Below, in pieces: positions 9,752-21,200 of a stretch of DNA of 64,000 nt (positions within the stretch are counted from its first letter, which is position 1; each line of letters starts with the position of its first letter). A program made the translations under genes and the position numbers. The notes below the pieces were generated by a model that worked only from the letters and a program-made list of their open reading frames with translations, was not told the DNA's origin and ran no database searches. Origin of the DNA: Closterium sp. NIES-65 (lineage: Eukaryota; Streptophyta; Zygnematophyceae; Desmidiales; Closteriaceae); the NCBI GenBank assembly GCA_948144175.1, contig CANXME010000043.1:930001-994000 (forward strand). Direction: 5' to 3'.

Positions 9752-10417
9752 TTACAGGTTGCTGCCGTGATAGCCGAGTGTCGTAGAGCCGCCAGACGAC
9801 GTCGCCCAGATGAGCTTATTTTTCCCGGACTTGAATGCGACAGATCCGCCGTCGCCCTCCGATCGCGAGAATTGCATAATGATCTTGTCGCCGGATTTCG
9901 TCAGCCCAGCGCTGCCCAGCGACGGTTTGCCGCTCGGCTTGACGGAGCCCATATCGTAGCCGGTGATACTGTACGCCTGGACGGCTGCGCCGCCGTCAGC
10001 ATTGCCGATCACCGCATCTGACGGAGCCATGGTTCCGCTTGACGAAAATGCGACGGAAATCCATCCGGCGCTCGCGGGTGCTTCGACGGCCATGCTGACG
10101 GAACCGCCGGAGGCCGCGGGCGTCCAGTGAAGAACGAGGCCGTGCGACAGGGTGGCAGCGGATGCAAAGTCCGGCAGAGTTGACGGCTGGCATTCAGCTG
10201 CGCTGGCAGCGCGAATGGCGGGTCTTGTGTCGATTTTGATCATGGTGCTGAATTGCTCCAGGAATAGCTTGTTGTCGCCGAAGTCCAAGACGCGCGCATG
10301 CGACGTCGTCGCAAACGCTGAGACAAAGGCTGCGACGGTCAGCGACAGGAGCGCCCACTTGGCGCTCCCTAGATAGAGTCGCCGCATGGCTGCTTGCTTG
10401 GTGACAGAACGTTTCAA
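9752..10417 (-). CDS. secreted DOMON-domain protein, intronless
   Basis: Complete 221-residue frame. The N-terminus has basic residues followed by a hydrophobic core (about 20-36, WALLSLTVAAFVSAFA) and a plausible signal-peptidase site after TTSHA (residue 41), so it is likely secreted. Residues about 85-210 form a DOMON domain: GLVLHWTPAASGGSVSMAVE, GWISVAFSSSGTMAPSDAVI, NADGGAAVQAYSITGYDM, SGKNKLIWATSS, ending TTLGYHGSNL, the same ending as the neighbouring DOMON gene, so the two are tandem paralogs. Met-11 is an alternative start with a more typical signal-peptide length. A role in the extracellular matrix or plasma-membrane redox chemistry is inferred from the AIR12 family only. Confidence 0.85.
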   Translation of the reverse strand: MKRSVTKQAAMRRLYLGSAKWALLSLTVAAFVSAFATTSHARVLDFGDNKLFLEQFSTMIKIDTRPAIRAASAAECQPSTLPDFASAATLSHGLVLHWTPAASGGSVSMAVEAPASAGWISVAFSSSGTMAPSDAVIGNADGGAAVQAYSITGYDMGSVKPSGKPSLGSAGLTKSGDKIIMQFSRSEGDGGSVAFKSGKNKLIWATSSGGSTTLGYHGSNL

Positions 10418-10514
10418 TGGTCCTCACAAGCTTCGAGTACAATGCGTAGTAAGCTTATGTTGAGTGGAGCTCCCAATTCGAATCTGGAAAATTGTGATGC
10501 TGACTGAATTCAGC

Positions 10515-10530
10515 AGCTGATATATATGTC
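10515..10530 (-). promoter_or_regulatory. candidate TATA box
   Basis: ACATATATATCAGC on the minus strand, about 105 bp upstream of the ATG at 10417. This is a reasonable distance for a TATA element with a short 5' UTR. Confidence 0.4.
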
Positions 10531-11214
10531 GCAAGACGAAAATTGGGCTCAGCAATGTGTGACAGATGGAGTTTCGAGTTGATCTGACTGACATCGAAGC
10601 GCACGCGACCCGAAATGGGATGGCACAGATCGCGTTCTGCGGAAACGCCAACAGAACTGATCGTGTCATGCGAGTGCCTCTCTGATAGCTGACTGGCACG
10701 CGAAGAGGAGTCAGTCCCAGACCGAATTTGCAGGTCTGCGACTCAGAGTCGGCGAGCTGGGTCGTCGTCAGTTCTCAGTCGCGTGGGCGACCTCTCTGGC
10801 AATCGCAGCTGCCTGCGCGCACCAATTACAAGCAGCGCCTCCAAGCGTCCCCTCCCCCCCGCCCACACGGGGCCTACGCAGCTGTACCAGCGATAGGATC
10901 AGAGAGAAGCACGGAAGAAGGTTCGTATGGTCTGTACTCGACACAAGTGTCCTTATGATATTTCTGGTTAGTTTTACAAAAAAAATTATTCCAATGTATA
11001 GGCATAATAAAATCATGACAGGCCTGACTTTGTGCGACACCAAACTCCGATCCCCACAGAAGCCACAATGATGACAGGCCTGACTCTTCATATGTATTCG
11101 TATGTAATCAATACATTTATTGCAAGCATGGCAAGGCAATAATACATTATTTGCACTCTGAACAGTGAGTCGTGTGCACGAGGAGCATCGCATTTCCTAC
11201 TGTTTCAACATTGT
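10531..11214. other. intergenic, no gene seen
   Basis: A C-rich tract (10850-10870) and an AT-rich part with a short duplicated segment containing GACAGGCCTGACT (about 11019 and 11076). It separates the DOMON cluster from the debris beyond the 3' end of CLT-a. Confidence 0.4.
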
Positions 11215-11449
11215 AGCTTCAGTGTTTCCCCTCAGAGCGGCTCCATCCAATCACTTTCCTTTTGCTAACAAGGCCATGCTCGTGACACAGTTGTGAAACC
11301 TCAAAGGCTAGCAGCATCGCAAGCAGCACCGAACCACCCATTGTCTTATCCTCCTCTACCGTCATGCCTGTGGGGTTATCAATGATGCAAGCGAGCGGAA
11401 CACCCAGCTCCAACGCCACCCCACCTCAGTCCCCTCCCATCAATCTAAT

Positions 11450-11932
11450 CTACTTTCCCGGCAACTTCAATCCCCCTCCCTCTCCCCGTTCCCCTTCCTC
11501 CTTACGTGCTTCCAGGCTTGGGAAGGTTGTAAGCAGTGTGAGCCCCAGCAGCAGTGTGAGCCCCAGCAGCAGTGTGAGCCCCAGCAGCAGTGTGAGCCCC
11601 AGCAGCAGTGTGAGCCCCAGCAGCAGTGTGAGCCCCAGCAGCAGTGTGAGCCCCAGCAGCAGTGTGAGCCCCAGCAGCAGTGTGAGCCCCAGCAGCAGTG
11701 TGAGCCCCAGCAGCAGTGTGAGCCCCAGCAGCAGTGTGAGCCCCAGCAGCAGTGTGAGCCCCAGCAGCAGTGTGAGCCCCAGCAGCAGTGTGAGCCCCAG
11801 CAGCAGTGTGAGCCCCAGCAGCAGTGTGAGCCCCAGCAGCAGTGTGAGCCCCAGCAGCAGTGTGAGCCCCAGCAGCAGTGTGAGCCCCAGCAGCAGTGTG
11901 AGCCCCAGCAGCAGCACGAGGGTTCCGACCAC
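11450..11932 (-). repeat. 18-bp minisatellite grown from a copy of CLT exon 11
   Basis: About 21 nearly perfect 18-bp units (AGCCCCAGCAGCAGTGTG) at 11537-11915. On the minus strand the frame reads VGTLVLLLGL, then (TLLLGL)n, then LTTFPSLEARKEE...GGGLKLPGK and a stop. The start equals the exon 11 segment GTLVLLLGLA of CLT-a and the end resembles its C-terminus, so this is a duplicated last exon whose Leu-rich codons expanded in frame. It could only be translated by splicing past the normal last exon. Confidence 0.8.
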
Positions 11933-12281
11933 GACTCCTCCCTCTAGTACAAGCCAGAAGGCTTCTCAGCAGCTGAGGCTACGGCTCCCCTTCCTTCAAC
12001 CACCTAGTCTTCCTTCCCTGCTGCCAACTTCAATCCCCCTCCTGTTCCCCTAACCCCTCCTTCCCCAGGCTTGGCAAGGCTGCAAGCCCCTCAGCAGCTG
12101 AAGCTGCACCCCCCCTTCTCTCAACCACCTAGTCTTCCTTCCCTGCTGCTAACTTCAACCCCCCTCCCCCTGGCTTGGCAAGGTTGTAAGCAGCCAGCCC
12201 CAGTAACAGCACGAGGGTTCAGCCCCCTCAGCGGCTGGGTATGAGCCTTCTGCTTCCTGCTTCCTACCCCTCCCATCCCAG

Positions 12282-15200
12282 CTAGTCTTCCTTCCCTGCT
12301 GCCAGCTTCAACCCCCCTTCCCCTCCTGCACCCATGCTTCCAGGCGTGGCAAGGTTGTAAGCAGCCAGCCCCAGCAGCAGCACGAGGGTCCCAAGAATAA
12401 CTCCCCCCCTCAGGGGCTGGGGCGGGCCCAGTAGAGGTAGGGGGAGGGTGAATGCTAGCACTGTCAGGGGCACTGGGGGAGTGGGAGGGGGGAGAAAGGG
12501 GAAGAGGGGTTTAAAGGGTCAGCAAGCCCCAGCAGCAGCACGAGGGTCCCAAGAATAACGCCCCCCCTCAGGGGCTGGGGCGGGCCCAGTAGAGGTAGGG
12601 GGAGGGTGAATGCGAGCACTGTCAGGGGTACTGGGGGGGGAAGGGGTGGGGAGGGAGGAGAGATCGCAAGGGTTTTAGCAGCTACCCCAGCAGGAGTGGC
12701 GTTCATGTGTGTATGTGCGCATGTGTGCATGTGCATGTGTGTATACGTGCATGTGTGCATGTGTGCATGTGTATGTGTGCATGTGCATGTGTGCATGTGT
12801 GCAGGTGCGTGTGCATGTGCACATGTGTGCATGAGTGCATAAATGCATGTAGCTCGCTTCAACACCTGCTAGGGTCATGGAGAGGGATGCAATCACTGCA
12901 GACGACTTCTTGAGTAGAGCTGGCTGTGAGACGTAAGCGAGGATGTGCATGTATGTAAGTGCGAGTGTGCCTGTGGGCATGTGTGCGTGTGTGATTTTGT
13001 GCATGAGTGCATGCAGCTGGCTTCAATTCGTGTGAGGGTCATGCAGAGAGATGCAACCACTGCAGACAGCTTTTTGAGCAGAGCGAGCAGAGAGATATGA
13101 GCAAGTGCGCATGTGCATGTATGCAGGTGCGTGTGTATGTGTGCATGAGTGCATGTATCCAGATATGTGTGCATGTATGTAGATATGTATGCATGTATGT
13201 AGATATGTATGCATGTATGTAGATATGTATGCATGTATGTAGATATGTATGCATGTATGTAGATATGTATGCATGTATGTAGATATGTGTGCACGTGCAC
13301 AGCATGCCCTCTCACTCAAGAGTTACCAGTGAGGGACATAAAGAGAGATGCCACCACTGCGGACGACTTCCTGAGCGCATGCTTGCATGCATCCCTTATT
13401 GAGATGCATGTCATCTCACTCAACTCAAATCTTACCTGTGAGGGTCATGGAGAGAGACGCAATCACAGCAGACGACTTCTTGAGAAGAGCCAGCAGCGAG
13501 ATGTTGAACGCTAGGTTGGCTGCCACGTAGAGCAGCGGGAGGAGTGGCGCTCCCTGACAGCCTGGAAAGATAGGGTGGAGGAGAGCGTGGAACCGGGGGG
13601 AGTGGAAGAGGAAGGAGCGCATTCAAGTTTTACTGAGAATACTCAATAAGCAGAGTGCATTCAAGCAGAGCGAGCAAAGAGATGTTGAACGCAAGGTTAA
13701 CTGCCACGTAAAGCAGCGGGAGCAGGGGCGCTCCCTGACAGCCTGGAAAGATGGGGTGGGGAGCGGTGAGAAGGAAAACAGGAGGACAGATGATTGCGAG
13801 CAGAGCCAGCAGGGAGATGTTGAAAGCTACTTTTGAGAATTCTCAAAAGCAGACTCGTTCTTTTGAGAATTCTCAATAGTCGCACCAATATGATTGCGAG
13901 CAGAGCCAGCAGGGAGATGCTGAAAGCTAGGTCCGTTCCAATGTAGAGTTTCGGGAGGAGTGGTGGGGACGGAAACATTGGGGCAGAGAAATGTCGGCAG
14001 ACCTTTATTGAGTCCACTTTTGAGAATTCTCAAAAGTCGCACCAACATTGGGGCAGAGAAATGTCGGCAGACCTTTATTGAGTCGACTCAAAACAAGGCC
14101 TGTAAGGCAAGATGCAATTGCAGCAGAATAACACATGCGATCCGTGCAGCTTTAACCAGGCCTGTAAGGCAAGATGCAATAACAATAGCAGCAGGAATGT
14201 CCTTGTTGAATTGAAGTTGACAAGGCACGCGGATATGTAAGGCAAGATGCGATAACAGTAGCATAACCTTCAGGTCCATTAAAGCAGGCAAGATGCTACT
14301 GTTATCATAAGTGAGTGGTTACCACTTATGATCCATTCAGCTGTAACCAAGCAAGATGCTACAGCACTTATGATCCGTTCAGCTGTAACCAGGCAAGATG
14401 CTACAGCACTTATGATCCGTTTAGCTGCAACTGACGACGCACCTGGAATGTTCTGGTTGAAGTTGAAAAGGCACGCGGCACCTTCCCGGAAGTAGCCTGG
14501 AAGCTGCGCAGGAGGGACTCTGTACCCCAGAGAGGAGATGAGCGGCAGCAGGATGAGGACGAAAAGCGCCTGTGGTGGTGGGAAGGGCGGCAGGATGAGG
14601 ATGAAAAGCGCCTGTGGTGGTGGGAAGGGCGGCAGGATGAGGATGAAAAGCGCCTGTGGTGGTGGGAAGGGCGGCAGGATGAGGATGAAAAGCGCCTGTG
14701 GTGGTGGGAAGGGCGGCAGGATGAGGATGAAAAGCGCCTGTGGTGGTGGGAAGGGCAGCAGGATGAGGATGAAAAGCGACTGTGGTGGTGGGAAGGGCGG
14801 CAGGATGAGGGAAGAGTGGGTCAGCTGATTGTGAGAGGGAAGAGTGGTGGTGGGAGGAGTGGTGGTGGGAGGAGTGGTGGTGGGAGGAGTGGTGGTGGGA
14901 GGAGTGGTGGTGGGAGGAGTGGTGGTGGGAGGAGTGGTGGTGAGAGGAGTGGTGGTGGGAGGAGTGGTGGTGGGAGGAGTGGTGGTGGGAAGGGCGGCAG
15001 AAAAAAAGAACAAGGAGGAAAGAATTGGGTCTGATTGTGCGTTGACTCATAAGTTACGTCGTTATAATGGTGCATACCAGTGAGGAGATGAGTAGCGAGT
15101 CGACTCAAAAACAGAAAGGTGACTGTTGAGGGTAGACTTGAAAATCACCCGACGTGCCAATCATATCCATAGATGAGTGGCAAAATGACTTGAGAGTCAC

Positions 15201-18200
15201 CGCGTGCCATCAAAGGGGAAAGGGTACTGGGTGATAGAATTGGAACAGAACTGATTGATTAAGAAAGAAGGCACTAGGCCTTAAGTACAAACGAGGTTGG
15301 GATGGGCAAGGCTAGGGAAAGGATGGGATGGGAATCCTAGCAACTCTCCAATTGGTGAGTTGGCAGATATGCAGGATTACGAGGGAATTCCAACCAGATA
15401 GGGTTGGGATCACAAACTACACCCAACCCACAAATAGCCTACGCGATATAGAATATAGTCCACAAAGTGTTGACAGCCTAATTCTAACACACCCCCTAGG
15501 CTGCAACACATCAGCCACAAGGAGGCCCAACACCCATGGCCGAGAGGAGGCGGTAATGATCCTCGCGAACAAGCGACTTGGTAAACAAGTCAGCAAGGTT
15601 GCAGTCGGAGGCAATGTGTTCAGCCTTCAGCTGCTCGCGCTACACCAGCTCCCGAAGAAAGTAGTGACGGACTTCAATGTGCTTGGTGCGGCCATGGAAA
15701 ACGGGGTCTTTGGTGAGATGAATGGTGCTCTCGTTGTCACACCAAAGCGTTGGGGTTGGTTGGGGATACCCCAGTTCTGTCAGCAGGAAGGAGAGCCAAC
15801 GAGCCTCCTGTGCAGCCATGGTCCCGGCATACAGCTCTGCCTCACAGGTCGACAATGAGACGGAGGACGACCGAGTGGAGCGCCAACTTACAACCCCACT
15901 GCCAAGGGTAAAGCAATACCCTTGGGACGAGCGCCGATCACTCTGGTCATCAGCATAGGATGAGTCACTGTACCCCTCAAGGCGAGCCGGGGAAGTGCCG
16001 CCAAGTGTGAGCACATAATCCAGTGTGCCTTTGAGATAGCGAAGAACCCGCTTGGCGGCAGACCAGTGGTGGCGAGTGAAGCGACCAGGTGCAACGTAGC
16101 GGGACAGTGTACTGACTGGATAGGCTAAGTCTGGTCGAATTCACATCATCGCGAACATGAGGGATCCCACAAGCTCGGGGTAAGGCTCGTCACAGGGCTC
16201 AGGTGAGGGAACGGAGGGTGCAGTGAGTTGGTGTTGCAGAGAGAGTGGGGTGGGCATTGATGCTGCTTCCTGCATCTGGAACCTCGTCAGAACGTTGTTG
16301 ATGTAAAACTTCTGCGAAAGGGTGATGGTGCGGGCTGTGCGATCACGTGTGATTTCCATTCCCAAATAGTTCGTCAGCTTCCCAAGGTCCTTCATGGCCA
16401 GCTTCTCACCAAGTGCGGTTTTGACTGCTGCCAGCTCAGTCTGATCCTTGGTGACAGGGATCATGTCATCGGCATAAACGAGGATGAAGAACCGGGAGGG
16501 TGTTGCTCGGATGAAGAGGCTGGGGTCAGAGGTGGATGGGTGAAACTCGAGGGACCCTAAGGTGCTCTTTAGCTTGTTGTGCCATTCCCGGGGAGCTTGC
16601 TTGAGGCCATACACTGGCCGATTCAGCTTCCATACAGTGCCTGGTGGAAAAGGAGCTGGAAATCCTTCGGGCCGCTCCATAAAGATTTCTTCTCGAAGGA
16701 TCCCTTGCAGGAACGCAGAAGACACATCCATGCAGTCAACCTCCATGTCATCTCGAGCAGCGACATCGAGAAGGGTGCGCAGTGTGGGAGGTTTGGCTGT
16801 GGGAGAGAATGTCTCAAAGAAGTCTAGTCCACGCTTTTAGGTAAATCCCTTGGCACAGTACCGGGCTTTGAAGACAAGAAATTCGCCTGGAAGTTGTTTC
16901 ACCCGAAAGACCCATTTTCCCTTCACAATGTTAACGCCGGAGGGAGGAGAGACGTCTGTGAAAGTTCCTGTGTGAATGAAGGCCTCACATTCTGCGACAA
17001 TGGCCCCCAACCACTGAGCGGCGTGAGGACCAGAGACTGCTTCAGCATAGGTGAGAGGTGTGGGGATGGAAAGGTTGTCGGAGAAATTGAGGGTGGGAGA
17101 GTCTGCGATGTCTGGAAAGAGAGAGCAGAGTGCGTGGATGGCTGAGTCGATATCAATCAACTCCTCATGTCTGTCTTCAAGGAGGGATGGCATGAAAGAA
17201 TAATCACCCCCGACAGGAGGAGGATTGAGAGAGACGCGAACGGAAAGGGAGAACGGTTGTGGAGGTGTGCGAGAGCGGGTGCGAGAAGCGATGGGTGAGG
17301 GAGGCGAGGCCGGAGTAGGCGTAGCGGAAGGGGAGGTGGGAGTGGGAGGGAGAGTGGAGACATGATCGTGATCAGGGGTGGGAGCAGGAGGAGGAGGAGC
17401 TGGGTGACGGCGTTGGTAGGTTTTGAGAGGAACGGGCTCGATAAGAGGAGATGCGAGAGGAGATGGAGGAGGGGTAGCGGAGGAGGGAGGGAGCGAGGGA
17501 GACTGTGTGGTACTGGAGGGGGAAGCGGGTGATGGGGGATCAGAAATGGTGGAGGGAGCGGGAAGAGGAGGAGATGGAGTGTCGGGAAGAGGGAGACTGT
17601 CAAAGTCAGCCCAAGTAAGAGAGGGAGGCGGAGGAGAGGGGGAAGCCTTGGAGGAGGGGTAGAATGGGTGGGACTCATCAAAGTAAACGTCCCGGCTGCG
17701 ATAGAGCTTGTTGGTGGAAGGATGGAGGAAGAGATAGTCTGGCGAGTCTACGTTGTGCCCGAGGTATACGCACGTGATCGTTCTGGGAGCAAGTTTGCCG
17801 CCAGCCGCACGACGGGCTTGGGAGTTGAGGAGGACATAAGAAGTGCACCCCCATAGACGAAGAGGGCGGACAAATGGTTTTTGACCCGTCCATAGCTCAG
17901 CGGGGGTGGTGTGGGTGTGATGAGGATGGGGATGGAGATTGTGGAGGGCGGCAGCATGAAGCATGGCGTACCCCCAGAGAGAGGGAGGGGCGGAGGCGTG
18001 CGTGAGGAGGCAGAGAGCAATTTGCACCAATGTACGGTTCCAGCTTTCGGCAATACCGTTCTGTTGGGGACTGTGCGGGAGAGTGAAGGTCTGACGGATA
18101 CCCTCAGTGGAGCAGTAAGCTTTGAGAGTGTTGTTGCGGAATTCACCGCCGCCGTCAGAGTGAAGGACCTTGATGGTGGTTTTGAAGTGTTTATGAGCCT

Positions 18201-21200
18201 GCTTCGCCCATTCAATGATTACGCCTGGGGCTTTGGATTTGGAGGAGAGAAGGTGGACAGACACATAGCGAGAGTAGTCATCAATAATGACAAGGAAGTA
18301 AAAGTGTCCACCGCGAGAGCGAACAGGAGCTGGGCCCCAAAGGTCCATGTGCACGCGATCGAGAGGTGCAACGGAGATGGACTCAATGAGGGGATGGGGC
18401 TGTTCACGAAGCTTGCTCTGTACACAGTCAAGGCAAGGCGACCCTAGGGTGGAGGTAGGAGAGGGAAGTGAGGTTGGAAGCCCGTGGAGGAGTTGTTTTG
18501 TGGCAAGGTCTGAAAGCGCGTGAAAGTTGATGTGGCCAAGGCAGTGATGAAAGAGCATAGTTTTGTCGGAAAGGAGGCGGCAGTGATAGGTGGAGGAGTC
18601 AAGGGAAGGTGACGGGAGGTTTGTGAGGGAGCACGTTTGAATGGGAGGTACTACGAGCGTGTATAGGTTGTTGGAGTTGAGAGTGAAGCGGGCTAGATGA
18701 ATGCCGGTTTTGGCGTCAAAGAGGTCACAGTAGTCGACATCATTGGGAAAGATGGTGATCACTTCTGCTTGTTGGATTTCACTTTGTGCAAGAAGGTTGT
18801 GGCGGAGGGTGGGGGCACAGATGCCAATGACTGTGCCCGATGGAAATGCTGGACAAGGAACTCTGGAGGACCCATGGCATTGGATGGAGAAGCTAGAGTC
18901 GGCTCCGAGGAGTGGGATGGGAGCCTGGTAAGGAACGAACGTGGTTTGGTCTTTGAGCACTGTGTGGGTGGCACCACTGTCTAGTATGAACTCGATCCCT
19001 TGTGTGTTTGAAACCTCGATGTACTGTGACCCCTTCTCATTAATAAGACCAGCACCTGAGAACAACAGGTTGAGGCGAATATCAGATAGGGTGCTATCAA
19101 CTGAGGGACTAGGCACCTCCTCTGCATCGACATAGTTCACGCGACGGGGTGGGGCCCAGTTGGGAGGGCGCTTGTTGGTGGAGACACCATGGACGTCGTA
19201 CCACTCATCATCTCGCTTCTTGAAGCAAGTTGCCTCAGGGTGGTTGGTGCCTCCGCATTTCTGCCCCGCACGTGGGCCTTTCCTAATGATGTAGGGGCAT
19301 GGGGGAAAGGAGTTGCGCCTTGGTCCTTGTTGGGAGCGGAATGGGATTCCAGGGGTGTTGCGCACAGCATTGACGGATGCTTGGGCTGCAAGGTCCTTTT
19401 CGGCGGAAAGGAGAGCTGATGCGACTTTTTCGAAGGTGAGTTCCTTGGTGGGAAGTTGCTTGAGCATGGAGCTGGTGACATTGTAGGCCGGGGTCAGTCC
19501 TACAAGTAGGCCAGCTGCAGGTGCCTGTTCGGGGAAAATGATCCAAATGTCCTCCTCATGAATGTTGCGGATTTCAGAGATGTAATCTGCCATGCCAGGG
19601 CATTCCTCAAGGCGGACCTGGAACATTCGAGGGATGAGGATGACAACACCCACTGCTGTCTTGTCATGGAAACGGTCCTGGAGGTACTACCAAATCGCAT
19701 GAGCGGAGCGAAAGGTGCTGTAGGATTTGACGAGCTCAACCGGAGTGGTGGTGATGAAAACCCTAATAACTGCTGCATCTGCCTGCTCCCACACACTGAA
19801 ATCAGTCTCGTACTTGGTGGTCTAAGCGTCAAAAGCGGCATTCTCTGCGGCAGTGGCGCCTTCGCCAAGGGGATCGGGAGGGAGAGGCATCTTTCCCTTG
19901 CCGCAGTTGAGGAGGATGTCCTTAAGGCAAATCCCTTTCAGTTTCGTGCTAAGGAGGTGCTTCTCCACCCCATAGCACCATTCTCCAAAGTTGGTGCTCG
20001 TGCCGTTGGGAGCGAGGTTGAGAATGATGAGGTTTCCGACGAGGGTAGAAGTTGAAGTCGCCATTCGCGCGGAGCGCAGCGCAGAAGTCAACGATACGAA
20101 GCGGAGCGGCGATTTTGAAAATTGATGAAGTCTGAAATGCGGAAATGTGCGATTTTGCCAATAAGATTGCGATTCCTGTTCTGCTTCTCTGCTTCGCCGA
20201 TGACCCCTTTTCTGCTGCGCCGATGACCTGTTCCGCTGCGCCGCTGACCTGTGCTGCTGTGCCGCTGAACCTGCTCTGCTGCGCCGCTGAATCTGCTCTG
20301 CTGCGCCGCTGAACCTGCTTTGCTGCGCCGCTGAACCTGTTTTGCTGCGCCGCTGAACCTGTTCCGCTGCGTTGCTGAACCTGTTCCGCTGCACCGCTGA
20401 ACCTGTTCTGCTGCGCCGCTGAACCTGTTCCGCTGCGCCGCTGAACCTGCTCTGCTGCGCCGCTGACCTGCTCTGCTGCGCCGCTGAACCTGCTCTGCTG
20501 CGCCGCTGAACCTGCTCTGCTGCACCGATGAAAACCTGCTGGAAGTTTCGAATGTGAGAAAATTGCAACGGAAATTTGAAATTTCAGAGCTCACGATGAA
20601 GGAAATTGACGGAGAAATGTGCCGCCGTGGAAATCGGAAATGCACGTAGACGGAGCGGGAAAGCACTTTTGACCAGTGCGACGATGTGAAGATGAAAAAC
20701 GCTAAGCGAAGAAGGCGTGAACCGAGAACGCCATAGCCGAGAGGAAGAGAATGATCGCGACGCCAAGGATCGGAGTCCGCGTGAGCGGAATTTGCTAGCT
20801 CGATACTATGATAGAATTGGATCTGAACTGATTGATTAAGAAAGAAGGCACTAGGTCTTAAGTACAAACAAGGTTGGGATGGGCAAGGCTAGGGAAAGGA
20901 TGGGATGGGAATCCTAGCAAATCTCCAATTGGTGAGTTGGCAGATTTGCAGGATTACGAGGGAATCCCAACCAGATAGGGTTGGGATCACAAACTACACC
21001 CAACCCACAAATAACCTACGCGATATAGAATATAGTACACAAAGTGTTGACAGCCTAATTCTAACACTGGGGGTTCATGAAAGGGTACTGGGGGTTCATG
21101 AAAGGGTACTGGGGGTTCATGAAAGGGTACTGGGGGTTCATGAAAGGGTACTGGGGGTTCATAAAAGGGTACTGGGGGTTCATGAAAGGGTACTGGGGGT

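Larger units (their letters stand above)
15232..21066 (-). mobile_element. copia LTR retrotransposon in CLT-a intron 8
   Basis: 5835 bp, minus orientation. LTRs of 258 bp at both ends, 5-bp target duplication CTGGG at 15227-15231 and 21067-21071. A primer-site-like TAGTATCGAGCTAGC follows the 5' LTR, and a TAGGGGGTG purine run precedes the 3' LTR. The two LTRs differ at roughly ten sites, so the insertion is not very young. It entered a 21-bp tandem repeat (GGTTCATGAAAGGGTACTGG unit). Confidence 0.95.

Noticed and set aside
11219-11419. 66-aa minus-strand frame MALELGVPLACIIDNP...
   Set aside because: No family resemblance. The same DNA is repeated beyond CLT-b in the 175-bp tandem repeat, where the frame is not kept.
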